Assembly (NCBI RefSeq): GCF_002382885.1 | Contig: NZ_NWVL01000023.1 | Coordinates: 38,872-102,871 of the forward strand | Source of the DNA: Streptomyces sp. WZ.A104 | GTDB lineage: Bacteria; Actinomycetota; Actinomycetes; Streptomycetales; Streptomycetaceae | Length of the DNA stretch: 64,000 nt | Reading direction: 5' to 3' | Part shown: in pieces, positions 1 through 8,173 of the stretch | Layout: each line of letters opens with the position of its first letter | Position numbering within the stretch: position 1 is the stretch's first letter | Program-made: the position numbers and the translations under genes | The notes under the pieces: generated by a model | Seen by the model: the letters and a program-made list of their open reading frames with translations, nothing else | What the model was told of the DNA's origin: nothing | The model's database searches: none

Positions 1-18
1 TCCATTTTCAATAATGGA
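1..18. promoter_or_regulatory. Possible Zur-site edge upstream of rpmB
   Basis: The first 18 bases form a 6-6-6 inverted repeat (TCCATT, six bases, AATGGA). Bases 4-10 read ATTTTCA, the right half of the Streptomyces Zur consensus TGAAAAT-N-ATTTTCA; the left half would lie before the window. Zinc-independent L28/S14 paralogues are typically Zur-repressed, so the location fits, but the site is cut and the call is partly inference. Confidence 0.4.
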
Positions 19-46
19 TGCGTCGAAGGAGAGGTAGGTAACGTCC

Positions 47-283
47 ATGTCCGCCCACTGCCAACTCACTGGATCGAAACCGGGATTCGGCAACAACATC
101 TCCCACTCGCACCGCCGGACCTCCCGCCGGTTCGACCCGAACGTCCAACGCAAGCGCTACTGGCTGCCCAGTGAGGGGCGTCATGTGCGGCTGACGCTCA
201 GTGCCCGTGCGATCAGGACGGTCGATGTGATCGGCGTCGAAGCCGCGGTCGCGCGCATCCGCGCCCGGGGAGGGAAGGTCTGA
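47..283 (+). CDS. rpmB: 50S ribosomal protein L28, zinc-independent paralogue
   Basis: 78 aa, the usual length for bacterial L28, with the conserved [13 protein letters not shown] block near residues 13-25. The zinc-binding form carries CxxC pairs; here only one Cys (residue 5) remains, so this is the Cys-less type that replaces L28 in the 50S subunit when zinc is scarce. The stop overlaps the rpsN start (TGATG), so the two genes are translationally coupled. A purine-rich ribosome binding site (GGAGAGG, then AGGTAGG) precedes the ATG. Family and operon assignment are firm; zinc control is inferred from the family and the site at the window edge. Confidence 0.93.
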   Translation: MSAHCQLTGSKPGFGNNISHSHRRTSRRFDPNVQRKRYWLPSEGRHVRLTLSARAIRTVDVIGVEAAVARIRARGGKV

Positions 284-588
284 TGGCCAAGAAGAGCAAG
301 ATCGCGCAGAACGAGAAGCGCAAGGCGACCGTCGAGCGGTACGCGGCCCGCCGGGCCGAGCTGAAGGAGATCATTCGCCGCCCCGGCACTCCGGATGCCG
401 AACGTGCAGCTGCCCTGGTGGAGTTGCGGCGTCAGCCGCGCGACGCCAGTGCGACGCGGGTGCGCAACCGGGACAGCGTCGACGGCAGGCCCCGGGGGTA
501 TCTGCGGACGTTCGGCCTCTCCCGGGTCCGGATGCGCGAACAGGCGCACGCCGGATTCCTGCCCGGGGTGACCAAGTCGTCCTGGTGA
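283..588 (+). CDS. rpsN: 30S ribosomal protein S14, zinc-independent paralogue
   Basis: 101 aa, the length of the long S14 form that lacks the zinc ribbon (the zinc form is about 61 aa). It begins MAKKSK, has the [19 protein letters not shown] core near residues 62-80 and ends GVTKSSW, all standard for S14. No cysteines are present. It overlaps the rpmB stop by one base. It would replace zinc-containing S14 in the 30S head during zinc limitation. The following 73 bases up to the convergent regulator gene contain only short GC-rich inverted repeats. Confidence 0.95.
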   Translation: MAKKSKIAQNEKRKATVERYAARRAELKEIIRRPGTPDAERAAALVELRRQPRDASATRVRNRDSVDGRPRGYLRTFGLSRVRMREQAHAGFLPGVTKSSW

Positions 589-661
589 TACGGGGCTGAG
601 CGCGCCCCGAACGTACGGGGGCGGGTGGCGGCGCGGCTCGAAACCGTGCCGCGGTCCGCCC

Positions 662-3145
662 TCAGGGAAGCGGCTGCTCTGCCCAGATGACCTTTCCCCG
701 GGGCGTGTAGCGCGTACCCCACCGATGGGCGAGCTGGGCGACCAGGAACAGGCCCCGCCCTCCCTCGTCCGTCGTCCGGGCGTGCCGCAGCCGGGGCGAG
801 GTGTTGCTCGCGTCGGACACCTCGCAGATCAGCGCCGACTGGAACAGCAGCCTCAGCCGCACCGGCCCCGACGCGTACCGGATCGCGTTGGTCACCAGTT
901 CGCTGACGATCAGTTCCGTCGTCATCGACAGGTCGTCGAGCCCCCACGTCTCCAGCCGGCGGGCCACCTTGCCGCGCATCTCCCCGACCGCCGCGGGCTC
1001 CAGGGGCACGTCCCACGAAGCCAGACGGTCGGGGCTGAGCGCATGGGTCCGGGCCAGGAGCAGAGCGATGTCGTCGGGCTGCGGAACGGGCAGGAGCTCT
1101 TTGACCACCGTCGGGCACAGCTCCTCCAGCGGGAGATCGCGCCGGGCCACGGCCCGGGCCAGCCGGGCCATCCCGCCCTCCATGTCCTTCTCGGGCCCCT
1201 CGATGAGGCCGTCGGTGTAGAGCCCGAGGAGGCTGCCCTCGGCCAGCTCGACCTCCAGGGACTCGAACGGCAGCCCGCCGACCCCCAGCGGCGGCCCGGA
1301 CGGCAGGTCCGGGAAGCTGACCGCACCGTCCGGCGCCACGATCACCGGCGGCGGATGACCGGCCCGCGCCATCGTGCAGCACCGGCTCACCGGGTCGTAG
1401 ACGGCGTACAGGCAGGTCGCCCCCACCACCGTCGTACCGTCCCGCTCCGCCGTGCCCTGCGCGGGCTCCTCCTCGCTCAGCCGCAGCACCAGGTCGTCCA
1501 GGCGGGCCAGCAGCTCGTCGGGGGCGAGGTCCATGTCGGCCAGCGTCTGTACGGCCGTGCGCAGGCGGCCCATGGTCGCGGCCGCGCTGATGCCGTGGCC
1601 GACGACATCGCCGATGACCAGACCGACCCGGGCGCCGGACAGCGGGATCACGTCGAACCAGTCTCCGCCGACGCCGTCCTTCGCGTCCGCCGGAAGATAC
1701 GAGGACGCGACGTCCAGGGCCGTTCCACCGCGCAGCGTGTGCGGGAGCAGGCTCTGCTGGAGCACCAGCGCCGCAGTGTGCTCCCGCGTGTAGCGCCGGG
1801 CGTTGTCCACGCACACCGCCGCGCGGGCGACCAGTTCCCTGGCGGGCGCCACATCGTCCTCGTCGAAGGGCACCGGGTTCCGCGACCGCATGAAGGTGGT
1901 CAGGCCGAGCACCGTGTCGCGCGCCCGCATGGGCACCGAGATGAGCGAGTGCAGCCCGAACTCCCGGATCCGGGCGGCCCGCGCGGGCTGCTCCACCGTC
2001 CACGCGTGGCTGTCCGGATCAAGAACCGGCAGCAGGACCGGATCGCCGTCGACGAGGAAGTGCACATCGTGCGGCGGCGGGACGAAGTCGACCGTCTCCC
2101 CGACCCGTACGACCGCCTCCGGACACCCCTCGCGCACCGAGCTCATCCCCGCCCGCCGCATCAGCGGCCGCCCTTCGCCCGTCACCCGCGGTGCCGACCC
2201 CCGGCGGTCGCCGCCGATCGCGGGCTCCAGCAGATCGACGAAGACGAAGTCCGCGAACCGGGGAACCGCGAAATCCGCTAGCTCCTGGGCAGTGCGCTGT
2301 ACGTCCAGGGTGCTGCCGATACTGGCCCCCGCCTCGTTCACGAGCGCCAGGAGCCGACGCGCGTTCCACCGGTCGGTCACATCGAGCACCATGTAGCCGA
2401 TGCCGATCCGCTCGTCCTGGGCGTCGGCCAGCGGGAAGAACGAGCTCGCGTAGGCCCGTCTGCGGTGCGGATCGGCCCAGCTCCAGCCCAGGTACTCGTA
2501 GTCGGTGATCGGCGCACCGGTCGCCAGGACCTGTCGCATCAGCCGTTCGATCGGTGCCGCGAGCGGCCCGGGCAGCACTTCGCCAGGCCTGCGGCCCAGG
2601 CGCTGTTCCCGGGGGACGCCGCCGAAGCGCTCCAGGGTGTCGTTGATCCACAGGTACCGCAGCTCGGGGTCGAGCACGGCCATGCCGACCGGCGACCGGG
2701 TCAGGAAGTCGTCCAGGACCGACCCGCTCATCGTCCAGTGCGGGGTCAGCTGCCGCCCGGAAACCAGGAACCCCTCGTGCCCGGCGATCAGGAACGAGGC
2801 CGAGGCCCGCACGTCGACGTCGACCGAGCGGCCGTCCCGGCCGCGCAGGGCGATCAGCCCGCTCCAGCCCGCCCCGCTCCGGCAGCGGGCCGCCACCGCC
2901 GCCGTACGCCGGGGGTCCGGGGAGCCGGTCAGCAGCCGGGCGGCGGACCGGCCGACCACCTCTGCCGCCGGGAAGCCGAGCAGCGCCTCGGCCCCGCGGG
3001 TCCAGCCGATGACCGTGCCGTTCCCGGCGATCACCGCCGCCGCCTCGTCGGCCACCTGCGCGGCCCCCTGCCCAGCCTCGGAGGGCAGCGGGCCGCGTCC
3101 CACCGGGGGGCCCTCATCGGCGGACGACATGCACCTCACCACCAT
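662..3145 (-). CDS. PAS-PAS-GAF-PP2C-HATPase regulator (SpoIIE/RsbU type)
   Basis: 827 aa. Two PAS segments (about 30-125 and 145-260), a GAF-like sensor (about 265-450), a PP2C/SpoIIE phosphatase domain (about 470-700; GGDWFD near 495 and GDVVGHG near 512 supply metal-binding Asp residues) and a C-terminal HATPase anti-sigma-kinase domain (N-box ELVTNAIRYA near 750, GRGL near 797). Such proteins set the phosphorylation state of anti-sigma-factor antagonists in response to a signal. I chose the ATG at 3145 because GGAG lies 8 nt upstream; an in-frame ATG at 3130 is possible but its purine tract is too close. No sigma factor or antagonist gene is adjacent, so the partner is unknown. Confidence 0.85.
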   Translation of the reverse strand: MVVRCMSSADEGPPVGRGPLPSEAGQGAAQVADEAAAVIAGNGTVIGWTRGAEALLGFPAAEVVGRSAARLLTGSPDPRRTAAVAARCRSGAGWSGLIALRGRDGRSVDVDVRASASFLIAGHEGFLVSGRQLTPHWTMSGSVLDDFLTRSPVGMAVLDPELRYLWINDTLERFGGVPREQRLGRRPGEVLPGPLAAPIERLMRQVLATGAPITDYEYLGWSWADPHRRRAYASSFFPLADAQDERIGIGYMVLDVTDRWNARRLLALVNEAGASIGSTLDVQRTAQELADFAVPRFADFVFVDLLEPAIGGDRRGSAPRVTGEGRPLMRRAGMSSVREGCPEAVVRVGETVDFVPPPHDVHFLVDGDPVLLPVLDPDSHAWTVEQPARAARIREFGLHSLISVPMRARDTVLGLTTFMRSRNPVPFDEDDVAPARELVARAAVCVDNARRYTREHTAALVLQQSLLPHTLRGGTALDVASSYLPADAKDGVGGDWFDVIPLSGARVGLVIGDVVGHGISAAATMGRLRTAVQTLADMDLAPDELLARLDDLVLRLSEEEPAQGTAERDGTTVVGATCLYAVYDPVSRCCTMARAGHPPPVIVAPDGAVSFPDLPSGPPLGVGGLPFESLEVELAEGSLLGLYTDGLIEGPEKDMEGGMARLARAVARRDLPLEELCPTVVKELLPVPQPDDIALLLARTHALSPDRLASWDVPLEPAAVGEMRGKVARRLETWGLDDLSMTTELIVSELVTNAIRYASGPVRLRLLFQSALICEVSDASNTSPRLRHARTTDEGGRGLFLVAQLAHRWGTRYTPRGKVIWAEQPLP

Positions 3146-3338
3146 CCGTAGGTCTCCATGGTCGCGCGTCGCCCCGGAGTGCGCACCGGTGCGCACTCCT
3201 CACGGGGCGATGGCCCGGCTGTCCCCCCGCCGCTCGGGCTGTCCCTCGTTCGGCGGCGTGACGGAGCGGGCCGTCCCCGCGTTGGGGGAGTGACAAGCGT
3301 TTGCTTGCCACCCCCCGCGCTGGACCCGTGCGGGTGGA

Positions 3339-3372
3339 CGGCTCCGGACCCCGGCAGCGGGGGCCGGAGCCG
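3339..3372 (-). terminator. Hairpin terminator after the GH26-like gene
   Basis: A 9-bp perfect stem (CGGCTCCGG/CCGGAGCCG) extended by an inner CCCC/GGGG pairing, about 30 nt past the stop codon of the minus-strand hydrolase. No long U-tract, as is usual in Streptomyces. The rest of 3146-3403 holds nothing else I can identify. Confidence 0.65.
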
Positions 3373-3403
3373 TTTCGATGCGCGGGTCCGGTCCCCTGCG
3401 CCG

Positions 3404-4660
3404 TCAGTAGCGGAAGCAGATCTTGCGCTCCTTGAGCCACTGGCCCAGCCAGTCGCCGAACGGGACGGTGATGCACCACCTGCGGTCGGTCGGCGTCTCG
3501 CTCTCCGGCGGCGTGGGGCTCGGCGTGGGCCGCACGGGGAGGGTCGGCTGCACGGACGGCGAAGGCGTCGGGTCCGGGCTCGGGTCCGTGCTGGGCGTGG
3601 GCATCGGGGTCGGAGTCGGGGTGGGCGTGGGGGAGGGGGCTGGTTGCCGGGGCGCCGCCATCTCCGTCAGCATCGTCCGGAACACCTTCGAGGACTTCGG
3701 GTTGCTCCTGCACTGCCAGACCCCGTGCGGACAGTAGTCCGTGACGGTCTGGTAGAGCGGTTGGTGCCGGTCGATCCACTCCAGCATCCGCCGCATGTAC
3801 TCCGGGTTGTCACCGTTGCGGAAGAGCCCCCACTCCGGGAACGAGATCGGCTTGCCGCGCGCCGCGGCGAAGTCGACGTGCTTCTGCAGCCCGTAGGGAT
3901 CGCTGACCTGGTCGTCGAAGGTCTCGCCGGGCGGCTGGTCGTAGGAGTCCATCCCGATGATGTCGACGACGTCGTCGCCCGGATAGCACTCGGTCCACGG
4001 CACCGCGTCCCGCCCCCGGCTGGGAGTGAAGTCGAAACGGAACTGCTGGCCCGGCACCGAGCGCATCGCCGTGACGATGCGCTCCCAGTACGCCTTCCAG
4101 GCCACGGGGTCCGGTCCGCACCGGTGCGTGTACGTGGTGCCGTTCATCTCCCAGCCGAGCACGATCACCGTGTCCGGCACCCCCAGCCCCACCAGCCGCT
4201 CCGCGAGGCGGGTGAAGTGCCGGTCGAAGTCACCGGCCGCACCCGCCCGGAGCAGTCTGCGGACCTCACCGTCCGGCACCCGGTCCTCGTTGCGCTCCAG
4301 CATCGGTACGTTCAGGACGAACATCCGGTCCTTGTCCGCCTGCCGCCAGGCGGCCCAGGCGGCCAGGAAGTCGGGGGTGCCCTCGATGTTCACCCACAGA
4401 TCGCCCGGCAGATAGGTGTGCCCCACCCGGAGCTCCGCGCCGCCGAGCCAGCGCGACAGATCGGCCATCCTGCGTACCCCGGCGGGCCCGTAGTCCAGAT
4501 AGGCACCGTGCGCCGTGCCGCTCCTGGCCGCCCGAGGTCCGGGAGCCGCACCGTCGACGGAGTCGGTGCCCGGCGACCGGCCCGCGATGCCGCCGCCGGC
4601 CAGGAGGCTGAGAGCCACCGCCGTGATGCACGTACTGATAAGACGGCGCTTTGCCGGCAT
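3404..4660 (-). CDS. Secreted GH26-like glycoside hydrolase with Pro/Thr-rich linker
   Basis: 418 aa. An N-terminal signal peptide (MPAKRR then a hydrophobic run ending near residue 26), a TIM-barrel hydrolase region (about 45-320) resembling GH26 beta-mannanases, a low-complexity linker of repeated Pro-Thr and Pro-Ser (about 330-390), and a short Cys-containing tail (WCITVPFGDW...ICFRY). Candidate acid residues are the Glu in VLGWEMNGT (general acid) and the Glu in SFPEWGLF (nucleophile). AGGAGG lies just before the ATG. It follows the P450 gene on the same strand after 122 nt. Because the exopolysaccharide operon lies about 4 kb away, its substrate could be that polymer; this is inference only. 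Confidence 0.7.
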   Translation of the reverse strand: MPAKRRLISTCITAVALSLLAGGGIAGRSPGTDSVDGAAPGPRAARSGTAHGAYLDYGPAGVRRMADLSRWLGGAELRVGHTYLPGDLWVNIEGTPDFLAAWAAWRQADKDRMFVLNVPMLERNEDRVPDGEVRRLLRAGAAGDFDRHFTRLAERLVGLGVPDTVIVLGWEMNGTTYTHRCGPDPVAWKAYWERIVTAMRSVPGQQFRFDFTPSRGRDAVPWTECYPGDDVVDIIGMDSYDQPPGETFDDQVSDPYGLQKHVDFAAARGKPISFPEWGLFRNGDNPEYMRRMLEWIDRHQPLYQTVTDYCPHGVWQCRSNPKSSKVFRTMLTEMAAPRQPAPSPTPTPTPTPMPTPSTDPSPDPTPSPSVQPTLPVRPTPSPTPPESETPTDRRWCITVPFGDWLGQWLKERKICFRY

Positions 4661-4782
4661 TACTCCTCCTGGCTGCGGTGAATTCCGGCCGGTTCGGCCT
4701 CATGGGGAGAGAGTCGCATCATCGTGCACCGCTGTCATTCGCAGAAGTCCATTTATCGTATTCGGCGTTGCGGGCGTGCCGT

Positions 4783-6072
4783 TCAGGTGAATGTAGGGCC
4801 GAACGTGAACGGCAGGGAACCGACCCGGTTGTCGAAATTCGAATCGACCAGTCCCGGGTCGTCCATCTGCCGGATGACGGAACGTCGGCTGAGCAGTTCC
4901 CGGAACAGCGCCGTCATTTCGAGCCGGGCCAGGTGCGCGCCGAGGCAGTGGTGGGGGCCGCCACCGCCGTATCCCAGGTGCGGATTGGGCGACCGGGTGA
5001 TGTCGAAGCGGTCCGGGTGGGTGAAAACCTCCTCATCGCGATTGGCCGACGCATAGATGAGTGCGACTTTCTCTCCCGGAAGGAACGTGCGGCCGCCCAG
5101 TTCGTATGCGGCGGTGACCGTTCTGCGGAACTGGATGATGGGCGTGGAGCAGCGGACGATCTCGTCGACCGCGCCGCCGATGTGCCGGTCGAAGTCCGAC
5201 GCCAGCAGAGCCCGCTGCTCCGGATGCCGGTCGAGCAGGAACAGCCCGTGCGCGATGGCGTTGCGGGTCGTCTCCACCCCCGCCACCAGCAGCAGCGAGA
5301 AGAAGGCGCCCAGCTGCCGACCCGACAGGGCCTCGCCGTCGACGTCCGCGGTGACCAGCGCCGAGACGAGGTCGTCCCCGGGATGCCGGCGTCGCTCCCG
5401 GGCCAGTCGTGCCATCAGGAACTGCATCTGCGCCAGGGAGGCCAGCCCCCGGCCGGGAATCCGCAGCCGGGCCCGGCCCCGGCGCTCCACGCCGACGTGT
5501 TCCGACGCCTGGTCGATCCGGTCCGCGATCCAGGCCCGGTGCGCCACCGGGATGCCCATCAGGCCGCAGATCACCTCCAGCGGCAGCCGCGAGGCCGCCG
5601 ACGGCATGAAGTCCCGGGGGCGCTCGGCGATCAGCTCGTCGACCAGCCGCCCGGCGAGAGTGCCGATGCTCTCCTCGGTGTCGGCGAGCAGCCGGGGGGT
5701 GAAGCGCCGGGAGATGATCCGGCGCAGCGCCGCGTGCTCGGCCCCGTCCATGTTGACCATCGAGTTCCCGAACAGGGCCTTCGCCCATCCGGCCGGCTCG
5801 GGTGTGGTGACGCCCGGAGCGCTCGCGAAGATCTGCGGGGTGCGGCTCGCGGCCCGGACGTCGGCATGGCGGACCAGGGCGTAGAACGGCTTGCCGGAGG
5901 TACGGGCCGTGCCGGGCCGGGGAGTGAACAGCACGGGCGCGTCGCACCCGCGCAGCAGGGCGAACGCCCTGAGCCTTTCGGGACGCGGCAGCCGCCAGAA
6001 GGCCGGGTCGGCCAGATCCACGTCCGGCCTGACCGGCGCACGGTCCCCGGACATCTGCATCGGAACGGTCAT
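4783..6072 (-). CDS. Cytochrome P450
   Basis: 429 aa, a normal bacterial P450 length. I-helix AGVETT (264-269), ExxR motif EIVR (304-307) and heme loop GYGGGGPHHCLG with the iron-ligand Cys at about 376. The loop has Tyr where most P450s have Phe. The start at 6072 is preceded by GGAGG with 8-nt spacing; an ATG two codons earlier is too close to it. The upstream open frame to 6273 runs into the promoter region shared with melC1 and is probably not coding. Substrate unknown: the sequence looks closest to actinobacterial P450s acting on lipids or natural products. No ferredoxin gene is adjacent; a FprA-type reductase lies at 53.6 kb. Confidence 0.9.
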   Translation of the reverse strand: MTVPMQMSGDRAPVRPDVDLADPAFWRLPRPERLRAFALLRGCDAPVLFTPRPGTARTSGKPFYALVRHADVRAASRTPQIFASAPGVTTPEPAGWAKALFGNSMVNMDGAEHAALRRIISRRFTPRLLADTEESIGTLAGRLVDELIAERPRDFMPSAASRLPLEVICGLMGIPVAHRAWIADRIDQASEHVGVERRGRARLRIPGRGLASLAQMQFLMARLARERRRHPGDDLVSALVTADVDGEALSGRQLGAFFSLLLVAGVETTRNAIAHGLFLLDRHPEQRALLASDFDRHIGGAVDEIVRCSTPIIQFRRTVTAAYELGGRTFLPGEKVALIYASANRDEEVFTHPDRFDITRSPNPHLGYGGGGPHHCLGAHLARLEMTALFRELLSRRSVIRQMDDPGLVDSNFDNRVGSLPFTFGPTFT

Positions 6073-6308
6073 GCCCATCACCTCCACGGGTTTCGACACG
6101 TCATGCTCGGGCCCGGGCACCGGGACGGGCCGCCCGACGCGGCCCGCTGCCGCCGATGGCCGCGCAGGCTCACGCGTTTGACGGAACGCGACCGGACGTG
6201 GTGTGCGCCGTACGCCACACGCACGAGAACTGTTTCGCCATCGCCTCGTTGTCAACATCGCCATCAGCAGCACCTCGGACGAGTTAACGAGAGGCAGGCA
6301 GTCACCTC

Positions 6309-6782
6309 ATGAGCCCCACCCCCGCGAAACCCGGCGGCGCCCACCATCCCGCCCGCCGGGCCGTCCTGCGCGGCGCGTTCACCGCCGCCGTGGTCACCGG
6401 CACCGGCGCCGCCCTGCTCCCCCTGTTCGACCGCGAGCCCTCCACCGCCGCCCGTCCGGCCCCGGGACCGGCGCCCGAGGGTGCCAGGCCCGCGGTGGAA
6501 CAGTTCGCCGAGACGTACCGGGGCCGGGAGATCCGGGGCACGCCGATCGTCGTCCCCGCCGCCGCCCCGGACGGCGACCGGGCCGCCCTCTCCGCCGTAC
6601 CGGCCACCGAGGTCCGGATCGACGGCAGGCCCCTGCACGTCATGAGACGGGCGGACGGCACCTATCTGAGTGACGTCACGCACTACGAGTCGTTCCCGAC
6701 GCTGCTGGAGACGGCCCGCGCCGCCGTCGACGAACTCGGCCCCACCGCCCGTCTCGCGCGCCCCGCGGCGCACCGTATGTGA
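6309..6782 (+). CDS. melC1: Tyrosinase copper chaperone/secretion cofactor MelC1
   Basis: 157 aa. The N-terminus has a twin-arginine pattern (RRAVLRGAF, then a hydrophobic Ala/Thr/Gly run), followed by the typical MelC1 tail with IDGRPLHVMRRADGTYLSDVTHYESF. MelC1 proteins bind apo-tyrosinase, load copper and carry it through the Tat pathway. It lies 19 nt upstream of the tyrosinase gene, the standard melC arrangement, and is divergent from the P450. The 236-nt region between the two starts must hold both promoters; I could not assign them. Confidence 0.9.
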   Translation: MSPTPAKPGGAHHPARRAVLRGAFTAAVVTGTGAALLPLFDREPSTAARPAPGPAPEGARPAVEQFAETYRGREIRGTPIVVPAAAPDGDRAALSAVPATEVRIDGRPLHVMRRADGTYLSDVTHYESFPTLLETARAAVDELGPTARLARPAAHRM

Positions 6783-6801
6783 ACCAGGAGGACCAGCACC
6801 G

Positions 6802-7665
6802 GTGTACACCCGCAAGAACCAGCGCGACCTCACGCGCACCGAGAAGCGCCGGCTCGTCGACGCGATCCTGAAACTGAAGCGCTCGGGGCGCTACGACGAC
6901 TTCGTCGTCATGCACCGCGAGTTCTACGTCATGGACACCGAGAACCGGCCCCGTCCCGCCCATATGACGGCCTCCTTCTTCCCCTGGCACCGCCGGTACC
7001 TGCTGGAGTTCGAGAAGGCGCTCCAGGGCATCGACCCGGGAGTCAGCGTGCCGTACTGGGACTGGACCACGGACAACACACCCAGTTCCTCGCTGTGGGC
7101 GGAGGACTTCCTCGGCGGCAACGGCAGGCCCGGCGACCGCCGGGTCACCACCGGCCCGTTCGCCCACGAGGCGGGCAACTGGAGTGTCGGCCGCGGCGTC
7201 ACCGACGAGAACTACCTCACGCGCAACTTCGGCAGGCCCGGCAGGAACCCGGTCTCCCTGCCCACCAAGGACGACGTGGCGCGGGCGCTGAAGGACCCGG
7301 TCTACGACACGGAGCCCTGGAACAGCATCAGCACCGAGGGCTTCCGCAACCGCATCGAGGGGTGGGGGATCCGGGGCGTGCGCACGGTGGCCAACCACAA
7401 CCGCGTCCACCAGTGGGTCGGCGGGCCCATGGCGGGCGCCGCCTCCCCGGAGGACCCGGTCTTCTGGCTCCACCACGCGTTCATCGACCTGCTGTGGGAC
7501 CGGTGGCGCAAGGCCCACCCGAGCTCCGCCTATCTGCCGGGCCGCAAGCCCGCGTCGCCCGGCCGGGACCGCGACTACGTCTTCGGCCTCGACGACCCGA
7601 TGCCCCCGTGGAACGTGACGCCCGCCCAGCTCCTCGACCACAGCAAGCTCTACCGCTACGCCTGA
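6802..7665 (+). CDS. melC2: Tyrosinase (monophenol monooxygenase)
   Basis: 287 aa, starting at GTG 6802 with AGGAGG ten bases upstream. Type-3 copper centre: CuA ligands H38, H54 and H63 (MHRE, PAHMTASFFPWHRRY) and CuB ligands H199, H203 and H225 (NHNRVHQW, FWLHHAFID). It oxidises tyrosine to dopa and dopaquinone, the first steps of melanin formation. It has no signal peptide of its own, consistent with piggy-back export on MelC1. Slightly longer than the classic MelC2 (about 273-281 aa). The GTG start was chosen over longer upstream codons because those overlap melC1. Confidence 0.96.
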   Translation: MYTRKNQRDLTRTEKRRLVDAILKLKRSGRYDDFVVMHREFYVMDTENRPRPAHMTASFFPWHRRYLLEFEKALQGIDPGVSVPYWDWTTDNTPSSSLWAEDFLGGNGRPGDRRVTTGPFAHEAGNWSVGRGVTDENYLTRNFGRPGRNPVSLPTKDDVARALKDPVYDTEPWNSISTEGFRNRIEGWGIRGVRTVANHNRVHQWVGGPMAGAASPEDPVFWLHHAFIDLLWDRWRKAHPSSAYLPGRKPASPGRDRDYVFGLDDPMPPWNVTPAQLLDHSKLYRYA

Positions 7666-7680
7666 GTCCGGTCACGGGGA

Positions 7681-7714
7681 CGGCCGGCCCCCTCCGCAGG
7701 GAGGGAGCCGGCCG
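7681..7714. terminator. Bidirectional terminator between melC2 and chaplin
   Basis: CGGCCGGC/GCCGGCCG stem enclosing a CCCTCC/GGGAGG inner stem, placed between two convergent genes. Confidence 0.75.
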
Positions 7715-7733
7715 CGTGGGTACAGCGGGAGGG

Positions 7734-8021
7734 TCAGCGGCCGTAGCCGTAGTCCCCGTTGTCACCAGTGTCGTGACCCCCGGAGACGTTGGCGCAGGTG
7801 TTGCCGAACGCCGGGTTCAGCAGACCGATCACGTTGATCGTGTTGCCGCAGAGGTTGACCGGCACGTGGATCGGGACCTGCACGCTGTTGCCCGAGCCGA
7901 CACCGGGGGAACCGGCGGCGAGGCTCTGCGCACCGGCGTCCGCCGAGGCCATGCCGGCGCCGCCGGCGATCAGGGCGCCGGTGCCGGCCATCACGGCGGC
8001 GACCTTCGTCATACGAGACAT
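7734..8021 (-). CDS. Short chaplin, surface-active amyloid protein
   Basis: 95 aa. Signal peptide about 1-27 (ends MASADA), then one chaplin domain, about 38-79 (GSPGVGSGNSVQVPIHVPVN, Cys58, then VIGLLNPAFGNTC with Cys76). The two Cys form the disulfide seen in most chaplins. Chaplins coat aerial hyphae and spores with amyloid rodlets. There is no LPXTG sorting signal, so this is the short, secreted class (ChpD-H type). An unusual 17-residue Gly/Asp/Tyr tail (SGGHDTGDNGDYGYGR) follows the domain; ordinary short chaplins stop right after it. AAGGAG lies 6 nt before the ATG. Confidence 0.93.
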   Translation of the reverse strand: MSRMTKVAAVMAGTGALIAGGAGMASADAGAQSLAAGSPGVGSGNSVQVPIHVPVNLCGNTINVIGLLNPAFGNTCANVSGGHDTGDNGDYGYGR

Positions 8022-8078
8022 TCAGAACTCCTTGAAAAGAAGGGGGGTGTGCTGCGGACACGAGGCCCGCACCCCCTG

Positions 8079-8106
8079 ACAACGCGAAAAACGCCGGACG
8101 GTAACG
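8079..8106 (-). promoter_or_regulatory. BldN-type sigma factor promoter of the chaplin gene
   Basis: Read on the minus strand: CGTTAC (8106-8101), 16 bases, CGTTGT (8084-8079). The published sigma-BldN consensus is CGTAAC-N16/17-CGTTGA, and chaplins are known BldN targets. Predicted start of transcription about 8072, giving a leader of roughly 50 nt that includes an imperfect GGGGGTG/CACCCCC hairpin (8043-8077). Confidence 0.7.
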
Positions 8107-8173
8107 GATCAGCTCATACGTGGTATCTCCGACGCATATCCCCGGCATCACCGTCCGGACCGCGCGCCACGTC

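Noticed and set aside
432..2003. Long minus-strand open frame overlapping rpsN and the PAS-PP2C gene
   Set aside because: Antisense/out-of-frame shadow typical of GC-rich DNA: Arg/Gly/Pro-rich with no domain.
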